DNA of 64,000 nucleotides from JAMDEO01 sp963775295 (GCA_963775295.1 CAVZIK010000006.1:2480001-2544000); one strand, 5' to 3'. Counted from the stretch's first letter, positions 8,041 through 17,040 are shown. Program-made: numbers and translations. The notes: generated from the letters alone by a model not told the origin.

Positions 8041-9168
8041 CAGATGGCCTCCCTCAGAAAGCCTGAGATGCACACGTCGGGGCCCAGCGTGAGAACCTCG
8101 GTCTCGAGCAATTGCACTCCGGCTGCGACGGTCTCGCTTCCCAGGCCCCGCAACGGCGAGCGCAGGACCTCTCCCGAGAGCAGCCGTGGCGAGACGTACG
8201 CAACCACCCTGTCGATAAGCCCCGCCGACCACCACGCGCCGGCCAACGTGGCTCCGCCCTCGAGCAGAACATTCTGCACGCCCCTCTGCGCCAGCAGACG
8301 GGCAACAGCGGTGGGCTGGGGACGGCCGCCGGGCAGCGTCGCGACTTCCAGTCCCCAAGACCGGACCTGGGCCCGCCTGCGTTCCGCCACCCGGTCGCTG
8401 CAGACCATCAGCACCGGACCTTGCCCGATAGTACGCACGAGCGCGGCGTCAGGCTCGACACCAAGGTCCGTATCGACCACGACGCGCAACGGCTGCCGGC
8501 GACACTCGACCTCGCGAGCGGTGAGCGTGGGGTCGTCTGCTCGAAGCGTGCCGCCGCCCACCACGATCGCATCCACCCAGGACCGCATACGATGGACTGC
8601 CAGCCTGCTCTCTGTGCCGGAGATCCATTTCGAATCGCCGGTGTCGCTTGCAGTCCGACCGTCAAGGGTCATGGCGTACTTGTAGATAACGAAGGGAAGC
8701 CCGGTGACGCTGACCTTTCGAAAGCCATCGTTCTGACGCTTGCACCGAAGCGACAGTTCGCCCTCGGCCAAGTCCACCTGGATTCCTGCGTCCCGCAGTT
8801 GCTGGATCCCTCTGCCGTTGACCGGCTCCGAAGGGTCGACGGCCCCCACAACCACGCGCGCGAACCCCGCCGAAAGCAAAGCGGGAACGCAGGGTGGGGT
8901 CCTGCCGTAGACGCAGCACGGCTCGAGGGTGACGTACATGGTCGCCCCCACCGTCTGGGCGGGCGCGGAACGCCCGAACGACGTCCTTAATGGCTGCGAT
9001 CTCGGCATGATCGCGGCCGGGGCCCGTGTGATAGCCCTCGCCGATTATCCTGCCCTCGGATACGATGACCGCGCCAACGATCGGGTTGGGGGCGGTCACA
9101 CCCCTGCCCGACTCCGCTAGCTCGAGGGCCCGTTCCAGATAATTCCGATCAAATTCGTCCAGAGGCAA
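8040..9168 (-). CDS. ribD: Riboflavin biosynthesis deaminase/reductase RibD, interrupted by a frameshift
   Basis: RibD first deaminates the pyrimidine made by GTP cyclohydrolase II and then reduces its ribose. Both domains are recognisable but in different frames. Frame one (9168 down to about 8985) gives the deaminase start RALELAESGRGVTAPNPIVG and the zinc ligand segment GRDHAEIAAIK. Frame two (from about 8970 to 8040) resumes with GATMYVTLEPC and VYGRTPPC, then the complete reductase domain (YKYAMTLDGRTA, WISG, VVGGGTLRADDP, LLEGGATLAGA). The switch lies between about 8955 and 8990 in a GC-rich stretch and corresponds to one extra base. The likely start is TTG at 9168, eight bases after AAGGGG, which is also the 3' arm of the upstream terminator. 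It is either an assembly error or a real pseudogene; both halves are well conserved. Confidence 0.85.
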
Positions 9169-9171
9169 TAG

Positions 9172-9199
9172 AAAAACCCCTTGGCATCTGGCCCAGGGG
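9172..9199 (-). terminator. FMN-riboswitch expression platform terminator
   Basis: The minus-strand stem CCCCTGGGC / GCCAAGGGG (9199-9191 and 9185-9177, one G-A mismatch, 5-base loop) is followed by five U residues (9176-9172). It lies 24 bases beyond the riboswitch P1 helix. The 3' arm carries AAGGGG, the only ribosome site available to the TTG start of ribD, so the hairpin could block both transcription and translation (inference). Confidence 0.85.
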
Positions 9200-9222
9200 T
9201 CGACGGAGCGCATCACCGCCCC

Positions 9223-9334
9223 GGTCTTCTCTCTTCCAGACTTTGACTGTCGGCCCAGGAATCACACCTGGTCTGCCTCGAAAGGCTCGCGGGCTGTCAC
9301 CGCCGGTAGGGAATCTCACCCGACCCCGAAGACC
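9223..9334 (-). promoter_or_regulatory. FMN riboswitch (RFN element)
   Basis: The minus strand carries the RFN consensus in order: P1 strand GGTCTTC (9334-9328), GGGGTCGGGTGAGATTCCC, the conserved ACCGGCGGTGACAGCCCGCG core, a variable stem, GTGATTCCTGGGCCGAC, AGTCAAAGTCTGGA, and the closing P1 strand GAAGACC (9229-9223), which pairs perfectly with the first. FMN binding to this aptamer normally favours the downstream terminator, shutting off riboflavin genes. It precedes ribD-ribE-ribBA-ribH, exactly the expected targets. The transcription start was not identified; rpe ends only 77 bases upstream. Confidence 0.97.
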
Positions 9335-9411
9335 ATATTTGGCTTCACTTCACTTACTGCAGCGCGAAATCTACCACAGGGCAGCGTCGGCTACCAGGGT
9401 ACGCACCGCTT

Positions 9412-10095
9412 TCAAGAGAGCATCAGCGTCTGCAGTTTCCGCGCTTCCTCCCCCGGATGGACGGCCCCGAATACCGCCGAGCCGGCCACCACCCAGTTGG
9501 CTCCGACATCTACTACCCTGCGGATATTCTGTTTCTGAACACCCCCGTCGACCTCGATGGCCACGCCCGGAGGCAACGACTCCCGCAACCGGCTGACCTT
9601 GTCGAGAGCCGGCTCGATCATCTTCTGTCCCCCAAAACCCGGGTTGACCGTCATGACAAGGAAGAAATCCGCGAGCCCCTCCACTTCGCGCACAGTCGAG
9701 ACCGGGGTCCCCGGGTTGATGGCGACGCCTGCCCCGGCGCCCAAAGCCTTGATGGCGGAAATCGTGTGATAAAGATGAGGGCAGACTTCCACGTGGACGC
9801 TGATCGCGTCCGCGCCGGCGCCCACGAAGGCGTCCAGGTAGGTTTCCGGATTCTCGATCATCAGGTGCACAGAGAATAGACCGCCACGACCGTGGACCAT
9901 CGGGGCGAGCGACTGCAATACCGCCGGACCAATCGTGAGGTTGGGTACGAAATGCCCGTCCATGATGTCCACGTGGATGATGCTTACCCCGGCGTCCATG
10001 ACCAGCGCCACCTGCTCCCCAAGGCGGGAAAAATCGGCGGAGAGGATGGACGGTAGAAGATGTACTTCTCCATAGGTCTCGGCTGGGATGGGCAT
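9412..10095 (-). CDS. rpe: Ribulose-phosphate 3-epimerase
   Basis: Rpe interconverts ribulose-5-phosphate and xylulose-5-phosphate in the pentose phosphate pathway. The protein of 227 residues is a TIM barrel with LLPSILSADFSRLG near residue 13, HVDIMDGHFVPNLTIG near residue 41, SVHLMIENPE near residue 75, MTVNPGFGGQ near residue 148 and the phosphate loop EVDGGVQKQNIRRV near residue 180. The ATG at 10095 has AGGAGG four bases upstream. The fmt stop lies 8 bases before it, so the gene is cotranscribed with def-fmt. Supplying ribulose-5-phosphate next to the riboflavin operon is metabolically sensible, but the riboswitch between them regulates only the rib genes. Confidence 0.97.
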   Translation of the reverse strand: MPIPAETYGEVHLLPSILSADFSRLGEQVALVMDAGVSIIHVDIMDGHFVPNLTIGPAVLQSLAPMVHGRGGLFSVHLMIENPETYLDAFVGAGADAISVHVEVCPHLYHTISAIKALGAGAGVAINPGTPVSTVREVEGLADFFLVMTVNPGFGGQKMIEPALDKVSRLRESLPPGVAIEVDGGVQKQNIRRVVDVGANWVVAGSAVFGAVHPGEEARKLQTLMLS

Positions 10096-10103
10096 GTGTC
10101 CTC

Positions 10104-11096
10104 CTAGTCCTTCGCAGATAGGGGTCCAGAAGCGCTGGGAATCACGTCATCCAAGGTCTCGGCGAGCCGAACCGCATATCCGCGCAAGAAGTCCGCGGCT
10201 GCCATCTTGCCTTTGCCCGCCGGTTGCAGGAGAAGGACTTCGAGCACCCCGGCCCCGCATCCGATAAAGAGGCGCCCTTCATCAACCGCCAACCTTCCAG
10301 ATCGGCCGTCCACGCCTCGGGCGATTGCTGGGATGGGCGCGAGACCGGACATACCAAAGGGCCAGGTCCGCCATATCTTGAGACCGAGACCGCCGCTGGC
10401 CGCCCTTGTTCCGATCCCGGGGCTCATTGACCGGACCTGATCGTGTAGAGTCTTGGCGTCCCTGGAGGCATCGAGTATCGCGTCACTCGCGCCGAGCTTG
10501 GCGGCGTAGGTCGCGCCCTCTGTCTGCTCCGTCCAGGCGACGTTTCCATCGCGCAAGCCTGTCAGCACTTGATCCACCCCGTTCGCACCGAGGACCGCCA
10601 GGGCACGGGCCACAGAGCCTGCGTCGTCCCGTAGGCCGATGGACAAAGTGCTCCGAAGGGCCCAGGGACCCTCATCCAGTCCCTCCGCCATGCGCATGAT
10701 GCTCACGCCGGTAACCGACTCGCCGGCAGCAAGGGCGCGTTCGATGGGCGCCGCACCACGATATTCGGGCAACAGTGACCCGTGCACATTCAAACAGATG
10801 AATCTCTCCAGGAGGGACGGTCCGAAGACCTGGCCGAAGGCGGCTACAACCAGGGCTGTTGCGCCGGTGCCGGCGATGTAAGCCACGGAATCGGAGGAGT
10901 TGATGTCGTCAACCTGGACGTGAGCGATGCCCAGTTTCTGCGCTGCTTCGATTGCCTCGGGCGGACATGTCTTCCGACCTCGGCCTTTGGGTCGGTCGGG
11001 TTGGGAGACCACAAGGCACGGCCGACGCCCAATGTCGTCCAGTTGAGTCAGCACCCGAGCCGCGAAATCGGGGGTTCCAACGAAGGCGAATTTCAC
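10104..11096 (-). CDS. fmt: Methionyl-tRNA formyltransferase
   Basis: Fmt formylates initiator Met-tRNA using 10-formyl-tetrahydrofolate. The 330-residue protein begins FAFVGTPDFAARVL, then has SQPDRPKGRGRK, and the catalytic signature NVHGSLLPEYRGAAPIERAL with the His and downstream Asp. The C-terminal OB-like domain continues to the end (about 210-325). The start is GTG at 11096, overlapping the def stop in a GTGA junction, so translation of the two enzymes is coupled. Its pairing with def, which removes the formyl group, is the usual arrangement. Nothing unusual is seen. Confidence 0.96.
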   Translation of the reverse strand: MKFAFVGTPDFAARVLTQLDDIGRRPCLVVSQPDRPKGRGRKTCPPEAIEAAQKLGIAHVQVDDINSSDSVAYIAGTGATALVVAAFGQVFGPSLLERFICLNVHGSLLPEYRGAAPIERALAAGESVTGVSIMRMAEGLDEGPWALRSTLSIGLRDDAGSVARALAVLGANGVDQVLTGLRDGNVAWTEQTEGATYAAKLGASDAILDASRDAKTLHDQVRSMSPGIGTRAASGGLGLKIWRTWPFGMSGLAPIPAIARGVDGRSGRLAVDEGRLFIGCGAGVLEVLLLQPAGKGKMAAADFLRGYAVRLAETLDDVIPSASGPLSAKD

Positions 11097-11638
11097 GAGC
11101 CCGTTTCCATGGAACGCTCGCGCAGTTCCTTCAGGACCCTCCGCCTTTCCTCTTTGGACGTGCGGTCGATAATCAGACAGCCTTCGAGGTGGTCGATCTC
11201 GTGCTGGACCACCCTCGCGGGGAATCCGGTCAACTGGACCTCGTAGGTGTCGCCCTCGAGATCCTGGAACTCCACGGTGACCTCTTCCGCACGCGTCACC
11301 GGCATGACCACCCCGGGAACGGAGAGACAGCCTTCCTCGTCGGTAGACGTCTCCTCGGAACAGATGAGCACTCGGGGGTTGACGAACGTGTACGGAGTGT
11401 CCTCGTCGTCCGGGTTCTTCCAGACCATAACCCGGCTCAGTGTCCCAATCTGCGGAGCTGCGAGGCCCACGCCCCCTTCCCTTTCCATGACTTCGAACAT
11501 GAGTTCCGAGAGAGCGTGCAACCGCGTATCGAACTCGGTCACCTCGTTGGTCTTCTGCTTCAGGGTAGGGTCACCGAATACCCGGAGCTGTTCCAGGGGC
11601 ATGCCCCCGCTGTTCTTTGTTTCCTTGCGCTTTGCCAT
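11093..11638 (-). CDS. def: Peptide deformylase
   Basis: Peptide deformylase is a metal hydrolase removing the N-formyl group from nascent proteins. The three active-site motifs are all present: GVGLAAPQIG near residue 57, EGCLSVPG with the metal-binding Cys near residue 102, and HEIDHLEG with the two metal-binding His near residue 145. The start at ATG 11638 (181 residues) gives a short basic extension. An internal ATG at 11602, after a GCGGGGGC stretch, would begin at PLEQLRVFGDP, which aligns with the usual family N-terminus. An upstream start at 11668 would overlap priA. It sits between priA and fmt in one transcription unit. Confidence 0.94.
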   Translation of the reverse strand: MAKRKETKNSGGMPLEQLRVFGDPTLKQKTNEVTEFDTRLHALSELMFEVMEREGGVGLAAPQIGTLSRVMVWKNPDDEDTPYTFVNPRVLICSEETSTDEEGCLSVPGVVMPVTRAEEVTVEFQDLEGDTYEVQLTGFPARVVQHEIDHLEGCLIIDRTSKEERRRVLKELRERSMETGS

Positions 11639-11664
11639 GTCGCTTCTAGTCCGTGCTTGTAGTC

Positions 11665-13953
11665 TCACCCAAAGGAGAGCGGATCCACATCGGCAAGCAG
11701 GATCACTCCCCGACGCCGGTAGGGTCCGACCAACTGCGAAAGGGCCTCGCCCACGATGGCCCGCATACGCTCCCCGTCAGTCGAGGATACCAGCAGATGC
11801 CACCTTTCTTTACCCCTCACCGTAGGCAACCGAACCGGACCACGCAACTCGTGCGCCGCGAATGCACGAGCCAACCGCTCGGTGAGGTAATGGGCTCCGG
11901 CGCTGGCCCGCTCAGCATCTTCAGCCAGGGTCACCAACCGGATGATCTCTCTGAAGGGCGGGTATCCAAGCTGTTCCCTGATTCGCAGCTCCTCCGCGTA
12001 AAAGCCCTGCTCGTCCCGCTGCAATGCCATTCTAATACAGGGCACATCGGGATTCCAGGTTTGCACGAGCACCCGGCCGGGCCTATCCGCGCGTCCCGCC
12101 CGGCCGGCGACCTGAGTGAGCAACTGGAAGGTTCGTTCAGCGGCCCGGAAGTCGGGGACGTAGAGCCCAGTGTCGGCGTCGGCAACGAGCACGAGGGTCA
12201 CGTCCGGAAAATCATGACCTTTGGCGACCATCTGGGTGCCCACCAACACTCCGGGATGCGCCCGCTCGAACCCCTCCAGGATGCTGCCGGCTCGGCCGCC
12301 GCCGGTAACAATGTCGGAATCCATGCGAAACACGAGGTCACGAGGGACGAGCGATCGCAATTCGTGGTCCAGCCGCTCGGTCCCTGGAGCGCCGCGAGTA
12401 AGCGGCGGCCCGCCGCAGGCCGGACAGCGAGGCGGCTGGAAATAGGTTCGCCCGCACTGATGGCACACCAGCCTACGGGCACGGCTGTGGTACGTGAGCG
12501 ACAACTCGCAGTCCGCGCACTTCATCACGTGTCCACACGTGTCGCAATGCACGTGAGCCGCGTAACCCCTGCGGTTCAGGAGAACTATCGCTTGCTCTCC
12601 CTGCCTCAAGGTCTCGGCCAGTGCTTGCCGCGAAATAGGGGCGAGCAGCTCACCCGAACTCTGCCTGCGCATGTCCACCACCTCGAGGGCGGGCTCGCTC
12701 CCCAACGCGCGACGGGTGAGGCGCAGGCGCCAGGACGAGTCCCGCATGCCTTCCACCGAGGGCGTGGCAGTTCCCTCCACAAGCAGACCTTCGAGAGGCG
12801 CGAGTCGCATCCGGGCGACGGTGGACGCGTGATAGCGAGGTTCTTCCTCTTGCTTGTATGAGTTGTCGTGAGCTTCGTCCACGATAATCAGCCGCAATCG
12901 AGGAAGGGGTGCGAAGACCGCCGACCTCGCTCCCACGACCACGGGTGCCAGTCCAGCCGCGATCCGGCGGTATTCCCTAATCCTCTCCCCTTTCGCCAAG
13001 CCGCTGTGGAGTACGCCCACTCGACCGCCGAAGCGAGCGCGGACTCGAGAGATCATCTGCGGAGTGAGCGCTATCTCGGGCACCAGGAGGATGGCTCCGC
13101 CCCCGTCCTGAAGCGCTTGCTCGATAAGGCGGAGGTATATCTCGGTCTTGCCGCTGCCCGTCACCCCCCAAAGCAGTCGATACCCCGGGCCGTCCGTGCG
13201 ATACGCACCTACCAAATCCGCGAGGACGGCTTCTTGCTCGGGCCACAACTGGGGCATGTCATCGGCCACGGCAGCCGCAGCACCCGCGGGGTTTGCCCCT
13301 CGCACAGAGGCGACTTCGGCGGGCGCTTCGCACAACACGAGCAGCCCCCGGGACACGAGCGTGCGAAGGACTCCGCGCCCAACCCCGACCTCTTCGCAAA
13401 GGGCGGCGGCATCCGCGCCTCCGCTGGGCACGGCGTCCAGCACGGCCTGCTGTTTGGCGGTGATCCGGGAAGCCTTTCCCCCGGCCTGAGTCTCAGGCTC
13501 CTCAACCGGCCGATCGACCCAGGACAACCGTCGCGTCCGTACGAAGCTCATCTTTCCCCGAGAATCCGGGGGAACCATCAACCGCAGGCACGACTCGTAC
13601 GAAGCCAGGTATCGCTCGGCCAACCGCCCCGCAAGGGTCAAGAGTTCCTGAGGGACTCTCTCCTCCGCCACCGCGTCCACGAAGCGAAGTTCTGCGGCTT
13701 CGACCTCATCGGCACCCAGCCGCGCACCGCGCTCGTCGCGACCTGGACCATCTTCCGGGGGACACATCTCCACCACGACAGCCCGTACCGACCGATTACC
13801 GAACGGCGCACGGACGATGGACCCCAATCCGACCCGGTCCTGAAGCTCGGGTGGAACGAGATAGTCGAAGCGCCGATCGCCGAGATGGTGAAGACGCAAA
13901 AGGGGGACAACCCTCACCTTCCGCCCGCTCTGCGTCGAAATAGCCGGCGTCAC
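11665..13953 (-). CDS. priA: Primosomal protein N' (replication restart helicase)
   Basis: PriA recognises abandoned replication forks and reloads the replicative helicase. The 762-residue protein has an N-terminal 3' DNA-binding domain (about 12-105), Walker A GVTGSGKTEIYLRLI near residue 265, the DEAH box VDEAHDNSYKQEE near residue 358, and a zinc-binding insertion with four CxxC pairs (CDTCG, CADC, CHQCG, CPACGG) at about 470-515. The helicase motifs include GTQMVAKGHDFPDVTLV near residue 575 and RAAERTFQLLTQVAGRAGR near residue 610. All catalytic motifs are intact, so it is probably a functional helicase, unlike the degenerate PriA of mycolic-acid actinobacteria. It is 40 bases downstream of metK. 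Confidence 0.96.
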   Translation of the reverse strand: MTPAISTQSGRKVRVVPLLRLHHLGDRRFDYLVPPELQDRVGLGSIVRAPFGNRSVRAVVVEMCPPEDGPGRDERGARLGADEVEAAELRFVDAVAEERVPQELLTLAGRLAERYLASYESCLRLMVPPDSRGKMSFVRTRRLSWVDRPVEEPETQAGGKASRITAKQQAVLDAVPSGGADAAALCEEVGVGRGVLRTLVSRGLLVLCEAPAEVASVRGANPAGAAAAVADDMPQLWPEQEAVLADLVGAYRTDGPGYRLLWGVTGSGKTEIYLRLIEQALQDGGGAILLVPEIALTPQMISRVRARFGGRVGVLHSGLAKGERIREYRRIAAGLAPVVVGARSAVFAPLPRLRLIIVDEAHDNSYKQEEEPRYHASTVARMRLAPLEGLLVEGTATPSVEGMRDSSWRLRLTRRALGSEPALEVVDMRRQSSGELLAPISRQALAETLRQGEQAIVLLNRRGYAAHVHCDTCGHVMKCADCELSLTYHSRARRLVCHQCGRTYFQPPRCPACGGPPLTRGAPGTERLDHELRSLVPRDLVFRMDSDIVTGGGRAGSILEGFERAHPGVLVGTQMVAKGHDFPDVTLVLVADADTGLYVPDFRAAERTFQLLTQVAGRAGRADRPGRVLVQTWNPDVPCIRMALQRDEQGFYAEELRIREQLGYPPFREIIRLVTLAEDAERASAGAHYLTERLARAFAAHELRGPVRLPTVRGKERWHLLVSSTDGERMRAIVGEALSQLVGPYRRRGVILLADVDPLSFG

Positions 13954-13992
13954 GATAGGATTGTCCCCCCCTGTATCTCCTGCGAGCGACTC

Positions 13993-15204
13993 CTAGCTGA
14001 GTCCGGCTGCCTTGCGCAGAGCGTCGGCCTTGTCGGTCTTCTCCCAGGTGAAGTCGGCGTCTTCGCGGCCAAAGTGCCCGTAAGCCGCGGTCTTTTCGTA
14101 GATAGGGCGCAGCAGTTTCAGTTCCTTGATGATGGCCGCCGGACGCAGATCGAAGTGGCTGCTCACCAATTCCGTGATGACGGTGGGACTGATCGTCTCG
14201 GTGCCGAAACAGTCGACCATGATGCTCACCGGATGAGCCACCCCGATGGCATAGGCAAGTTGCACCTCGCAGCGCTCGGCAAGACCGGCGGCAACGACAT
14301 TCTTGGCCACATATCGGGCGGCGTAGGCGGCGGAGCGGTCTACCTTCGACGGGTCTTTACCCGAGAAAGCGCCGCCGCCGTGACGGCCAAAGCCGCCGTA
14401 GGTGTCGACGATGATCTTGCGCCCGGTAAGACCGGTGTCGCCCATTGGTCCACCGATCACGAACTTGCCGGTGGGGTTCACATAGAGCTTTGTGCTCTTG
14501 AACTCGGGATCGTACAGACCCTCGGGAAGAACCGGCCGAATGACGTGCTCGATGAGATCGGGCCGCATCAGTGTCTCAATGTCGATGCCGTCCTTGTGCT
14601 GAGTGGAGAGCACGACAGCGGTGATCCAGGCCGGCTTGCCGCCGGAGTACTTCACCGTCACCTGGCTCTTGCCATCGGGACGGAGGTACTTGAGCACATC
14701 GGCTTTCCGGACCTCGCTCATGCGATGCACAAGCCGATGCGCCAGATGAATCGGCATGGGCATGAGTTCGTCGGTGTCGCGACAGGCGTAGCCGAACATC
14801 ATTCCCTGGTCGCCCGCACCCTGACAGTCGAACATGTCGCCGTCGGCCGGGTCGACGCGGCATTCGAGCGCAGCCTGCACGCCCTGGTTGATGTCCGGAG
14901 ACTGCTCGTGGATGGTGGTGATGACGCCGCATGTCTCGGCATCGAAGCCATACTTCGCCCGATCGTAGCCGATGCGTGCGATGGTGTTCCGGGCGAGAGT
15001 GGGCACATCGATATAGGTGCTCGTGCTGATCTCTCCCGATACCACCACCAAGCCGGTGGTGACAAGAGTCTCACAAGCCACGTGGCCGGTAGGATCGTCC
15101 TTGAGGACCGCATCCAAAACCGCGTCGGATATCTGGTCCGCGATCTTGTCCGGATGGCCCTCGCTTACGGACTCCGACGTAAATAGATAATCATGGTTTT
15201 CCAC
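13993..15204 (-). CDS. metK: S-adenosylmethionine synthetase
   Basis: MetK makes S-adenosylmethionine from methionine and ATP. The 403-residue protein begins with LFTSESVSEGHPDKIADQ and contains GDQGMMFGYA near residue 131, KVDRSAAYAARYVAKN near residue 283 and GGGAFSGKDPSKVDRS, the methionine and ATP binding loops of the family. The start is GTG at 15204 with GGAGG five bases upstream. The 90-base leader has a 6-bp hairpin (15235-15252, ACCGGG against CCCGGT) but does not match any SAM riboswitch class I can recognise. Its position ahead of priA-def-fmt-rpe resembles other Actinomycetota and Bacillota. Confidence 0.97.
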   Translation of the reverse strand: MENHDYLFTSESVSEGHPDKIADQISDAVLDAVLKDDPTGHVACETLVTTGLVVVSGEISTSTYIDVPTLARNTIARIGYDRAKYGFDAETCGVITTIHEQSPDINQGVQAALECRVDPADGDMFDCQGAGDQGMMFGYACRDTDELMPMPIHLAHRLVHRMSEVRKADVLKYLRPDGKSQVTVKYSGGKPAWITAVVLSTQHKDGIDIETLMRPDLIEHVIRPVLPEGLYDPEFKSTKLYVNPTGKFVIGGPMGDTGLTGRKIIVDTYGGFGRHGGGAFSGKDPSKVDRSAAYAARYVAKNVVAAGLAERCEVQLAYAIGVAHPVSIMVDCFGTETISPTVITELVSSHFDLRPAAIIKELKLLRPIYEKTAAYGHFGREDADFTWEKTDKADALRKAAGLS

Positions 15205-15293
15205 AGTAACCTCCAGAACTCTTACCGGAAGAAGACCGGGCTACTACCCGGTAGATCTTAGTCGTCCCGGCAGTGTATCAGAAACCTTTTCCC

Positions 15294-15704
15294 TTACTGA
15301 CTTGGCTGGGCGCCGACCGTCCACCGGGCTTTGATGCGATCGTCGAATCTTTCCCTGTCGACGATGACCCTCTGATGCGTGCCTTTGCCGATAAGCCCGC
15401 TCGCATCCTCCGCCGAGACCGAAAAGATCAACAACCTTCCCTCCACCTCCACCAGTGTAGCGGAGGCCGAGACCTCCATGCCCACGGGCGTGGGCGCGGC
15501 GTGCGTCACCTCGATGCGAGTGCCGACACTCGTCATTCCGGGCATCATGTCTTCCTCGAGCGCCTTGATAGCCGCCGCTTCCATGAGCCGGACCATCACC
15601 GGCGTGGCCAATCCCTCGACTGCACCCGAACCCTGACTCAGGGCGGTCATGTCCGCTGTGACCTCAGCTTTCACCTTTGCGGTGAGGCCGGGTTCGAGAC
15701 TCAT
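15294..15704 (-). CDS. FlK-like hotdog-fold thioesterase
   Basis: This 136-residue single hotdog domain resembles the fluoroacetyl-CoA thioesterase (FlK)/thioesterase-like family. The features are a TPVMVRLMEAAAIKALEE helix (residues about 34-51) with the conserved acid, TSVGTRIEVTHAAPTPVG (about 58-75) with the catalytic His region, and the DASGLIGKGTHQRVIVD strand near the end. It probably hydrolyses a short or aryl acyl-CoA. The neighbouring CoA ligase and LIV transporter suggest that it recycles CoA from products of the same pathway (inference). The gene follows the ligase by 31 bases. The natural substrate is unknown, and fluoroacetate is not implied. Confidence 0.75.
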   Translation of the reverse strand: MSLEPGLTAKVKAEVTADMTALSQGSGAVEGLATPVMVRLMEAAAIKALEEDMMPGMTSVGTRIEVTHAAPTPVGMEVSASATLVEVEGRLLIFSVSAEDASGLIGKGTHQRVIVDRERFDDRIKARWTVGAQPSQ

Positions 15705-15735
15705 ATCTTGCCTCCGATTCTGCTTTTCAAGAGGA

Positions 15736-17040
15736 TCAGACCCCTCTCCTGTCGATCATGCGCTGCGACTTCCCCGCCATCCGGGGTATGGTCCGCGGCT
15801 CAACCAGTCTAACCCGCGGTCTGATACCGAGTTCCTGGCGCAACTTCTCTTCCACGTGCTCTTGAAATCCCATGAGCTTCTTGACGGCATCGGGGAAGAA
15901 TGCCGGTTCCACCTCGATCTGGATCTCCAACTGGTCGAGAGCGCCTTCGCGCGTCACGACTATCTGGTAGTGCGGCTCGATCTTCTCGATCTCGGCCAGC
16001 ACCGCTTCGATCTGCTGAGGATAGACGTTGATGCCTCTGATGACCATCATATCGTCGGTTCGCGAGTACACCTTGCTGTGTCGTGCAAAGACCCTTCCGC
16101 ACGCGCAGGGCCTGTAGCTGAGGCTGGCAAGGTCGCCGGTGCGATAGCGGATGACCGGCAAGGCTTCCTTTGTCAGCGAAGTGAAGACTAGCTCGCCTTC
16201 TTTGCCGTCCGGAACCACTTCTCCGGTCTGAGGATCCACGACCTCAACCAGGAAGTGATCCTCGTTGACGTGCAGACCGTCCTTGTTCCAGCACTCGTAC
16301 GATATGCCCGGTCCGATTACCTCGGACACGCCGTAGATATCGGCGGCGGAGATATGCATCCGCCGCTCGATCTCGTCTCTGACCTGATTGGTCCACGGCT
16401 CCGAGCCGAACAACCCCACTCGCAGATCAAGCGCCTCGAGGTCGTATCCCAGACCGGGAGCCGAATCGGCGAGATGGAGCGCATATGACGGCGTGCCCAA
16501 GAGAACCGTCGTCTTGAAGTCTCTCATGATGTGCAGCTGACGCTGGGTGTTTCCCGTGGACGCCGGGATAACCGTTGCCCCAATGCGCTCCAAACCGGCC
16601 TGCATACCATGCCCCCCGGTCAAAAGACCGTAACCGAAGGCTACCTGGGCGACGTCGTGTGACCGCGCCCCACCCGCTATAGCAACTCGAGCGCACAACT
16701 CCGACCACGTGTTCAGATCGCCCCGGCTATAGCCAACGACCGTGGGATTGGATGTAGTCCCCGACGACGCATGAACCCGTAGAACCTTCTCCAACGGAAG
16801 CGCGAAAAGTCCGTATGGGTAGGCTTCCCTAAAATCGTTCTTCTGACTGAACGGCAGTTTGATCACATCGTCGAGCGAGCGTATATCGGCCGGCTTAATC
16901 TTCATTGCCATCCAACGATCGCGATGGAACGGCACGTTCTCATACGCCCAGCGAAGAGTCATCTGCAGGCGCTTGAATTGCAACTCCCGCAGCTCTTCCC
17001 TGCCCATGGTCTCGTACTCGTGATTCCAGATCTCGTTCAT
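15736..17040 (-). CDS. paaK: Phenylacetate-CoA ligase family protein
   Basis: This is an adenylate-forming acyl-CoA ligase of the PaaK type, 434 residues as is usual. The nucleotide-binding loop is HASSGTTSNPTVVGYS near residue 90, followed by FGYGLLTGGHGMQAGLERIG near residue 131, the acceptor motif DIYGVSEVIGPGISYEC near residue 222, YRTGDLASL near residue 300 and a C-terminal domain with MVIRGINVYPQQIE. Close homologues in anaerobes and archaea act with indolepyruvate or phenylpyruvate oxidoreductases on aryl acids. Its ATG overlaps livF by 4 bases (ATGA), so aryl or branched acid uptake and activation seem linked (inference). Substrate specificity between phenylacetate and related acids cannot be set from sequence. 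Confidence 0.88.
   Translation of the reverse strand: MNEIWNHEYETMGREELRELQFKRLQMTLRWAYENVPFHRDRWMAMKIKPADIRSLDDVIKLPFSQKNDFREAYPYGLFALPLEKVLRVHASSGTTSNPTVVGYSRGDLNTWSELCARVAIAGGARSHDVAQVAFGYGLLTGGHGMQAGLERIGATVIPASTGNTQRQLHIMRDFKTTVLLGTPSYALHLADSAPGLGYDLEALDLRVGLFGSEPWTNQVRDEIERRMHISAADIYGVSEVIGPGISYECWNKDGLHVNEDHFLVEVVDPQTGEVVPDGKEGELVFTSLTKEALPVIRYRTGDLASLSYRPCACGRVFARHSKVYSRTDDMMVIRGINVYPQQIEAVLAEIEKIEPHYQIVVTREGALDQLEIQIEVEPAFFPDAVKKLMGFQEHVEEKLRQELGIRPRVRLVEPRTIPRMAGKSQRMIDRRGV

Noticed and set aside
8662..9216. Start of RibD at the ATG at 9216
   Set aside because: It would place the riboswitch terminator inside the coding region. The TTG at 9168 after AAGGGG fits the conserved N-terminus.
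12868..15186. Very long open frame on the plus strand (over 770 codons) opposite priA and metK
   Set aside because: It is antisense to two strongly conserved genes and its translation has no recognisable domain. High GC content makes such frames common here.
15235..15252. Hairpin in the metK leader as a SAM riboswitch
   Set aside because: It is only a 6-bp stem with no kink-turn, no four-way junction and none of the conserved SAM-binding sequences of the known classes.
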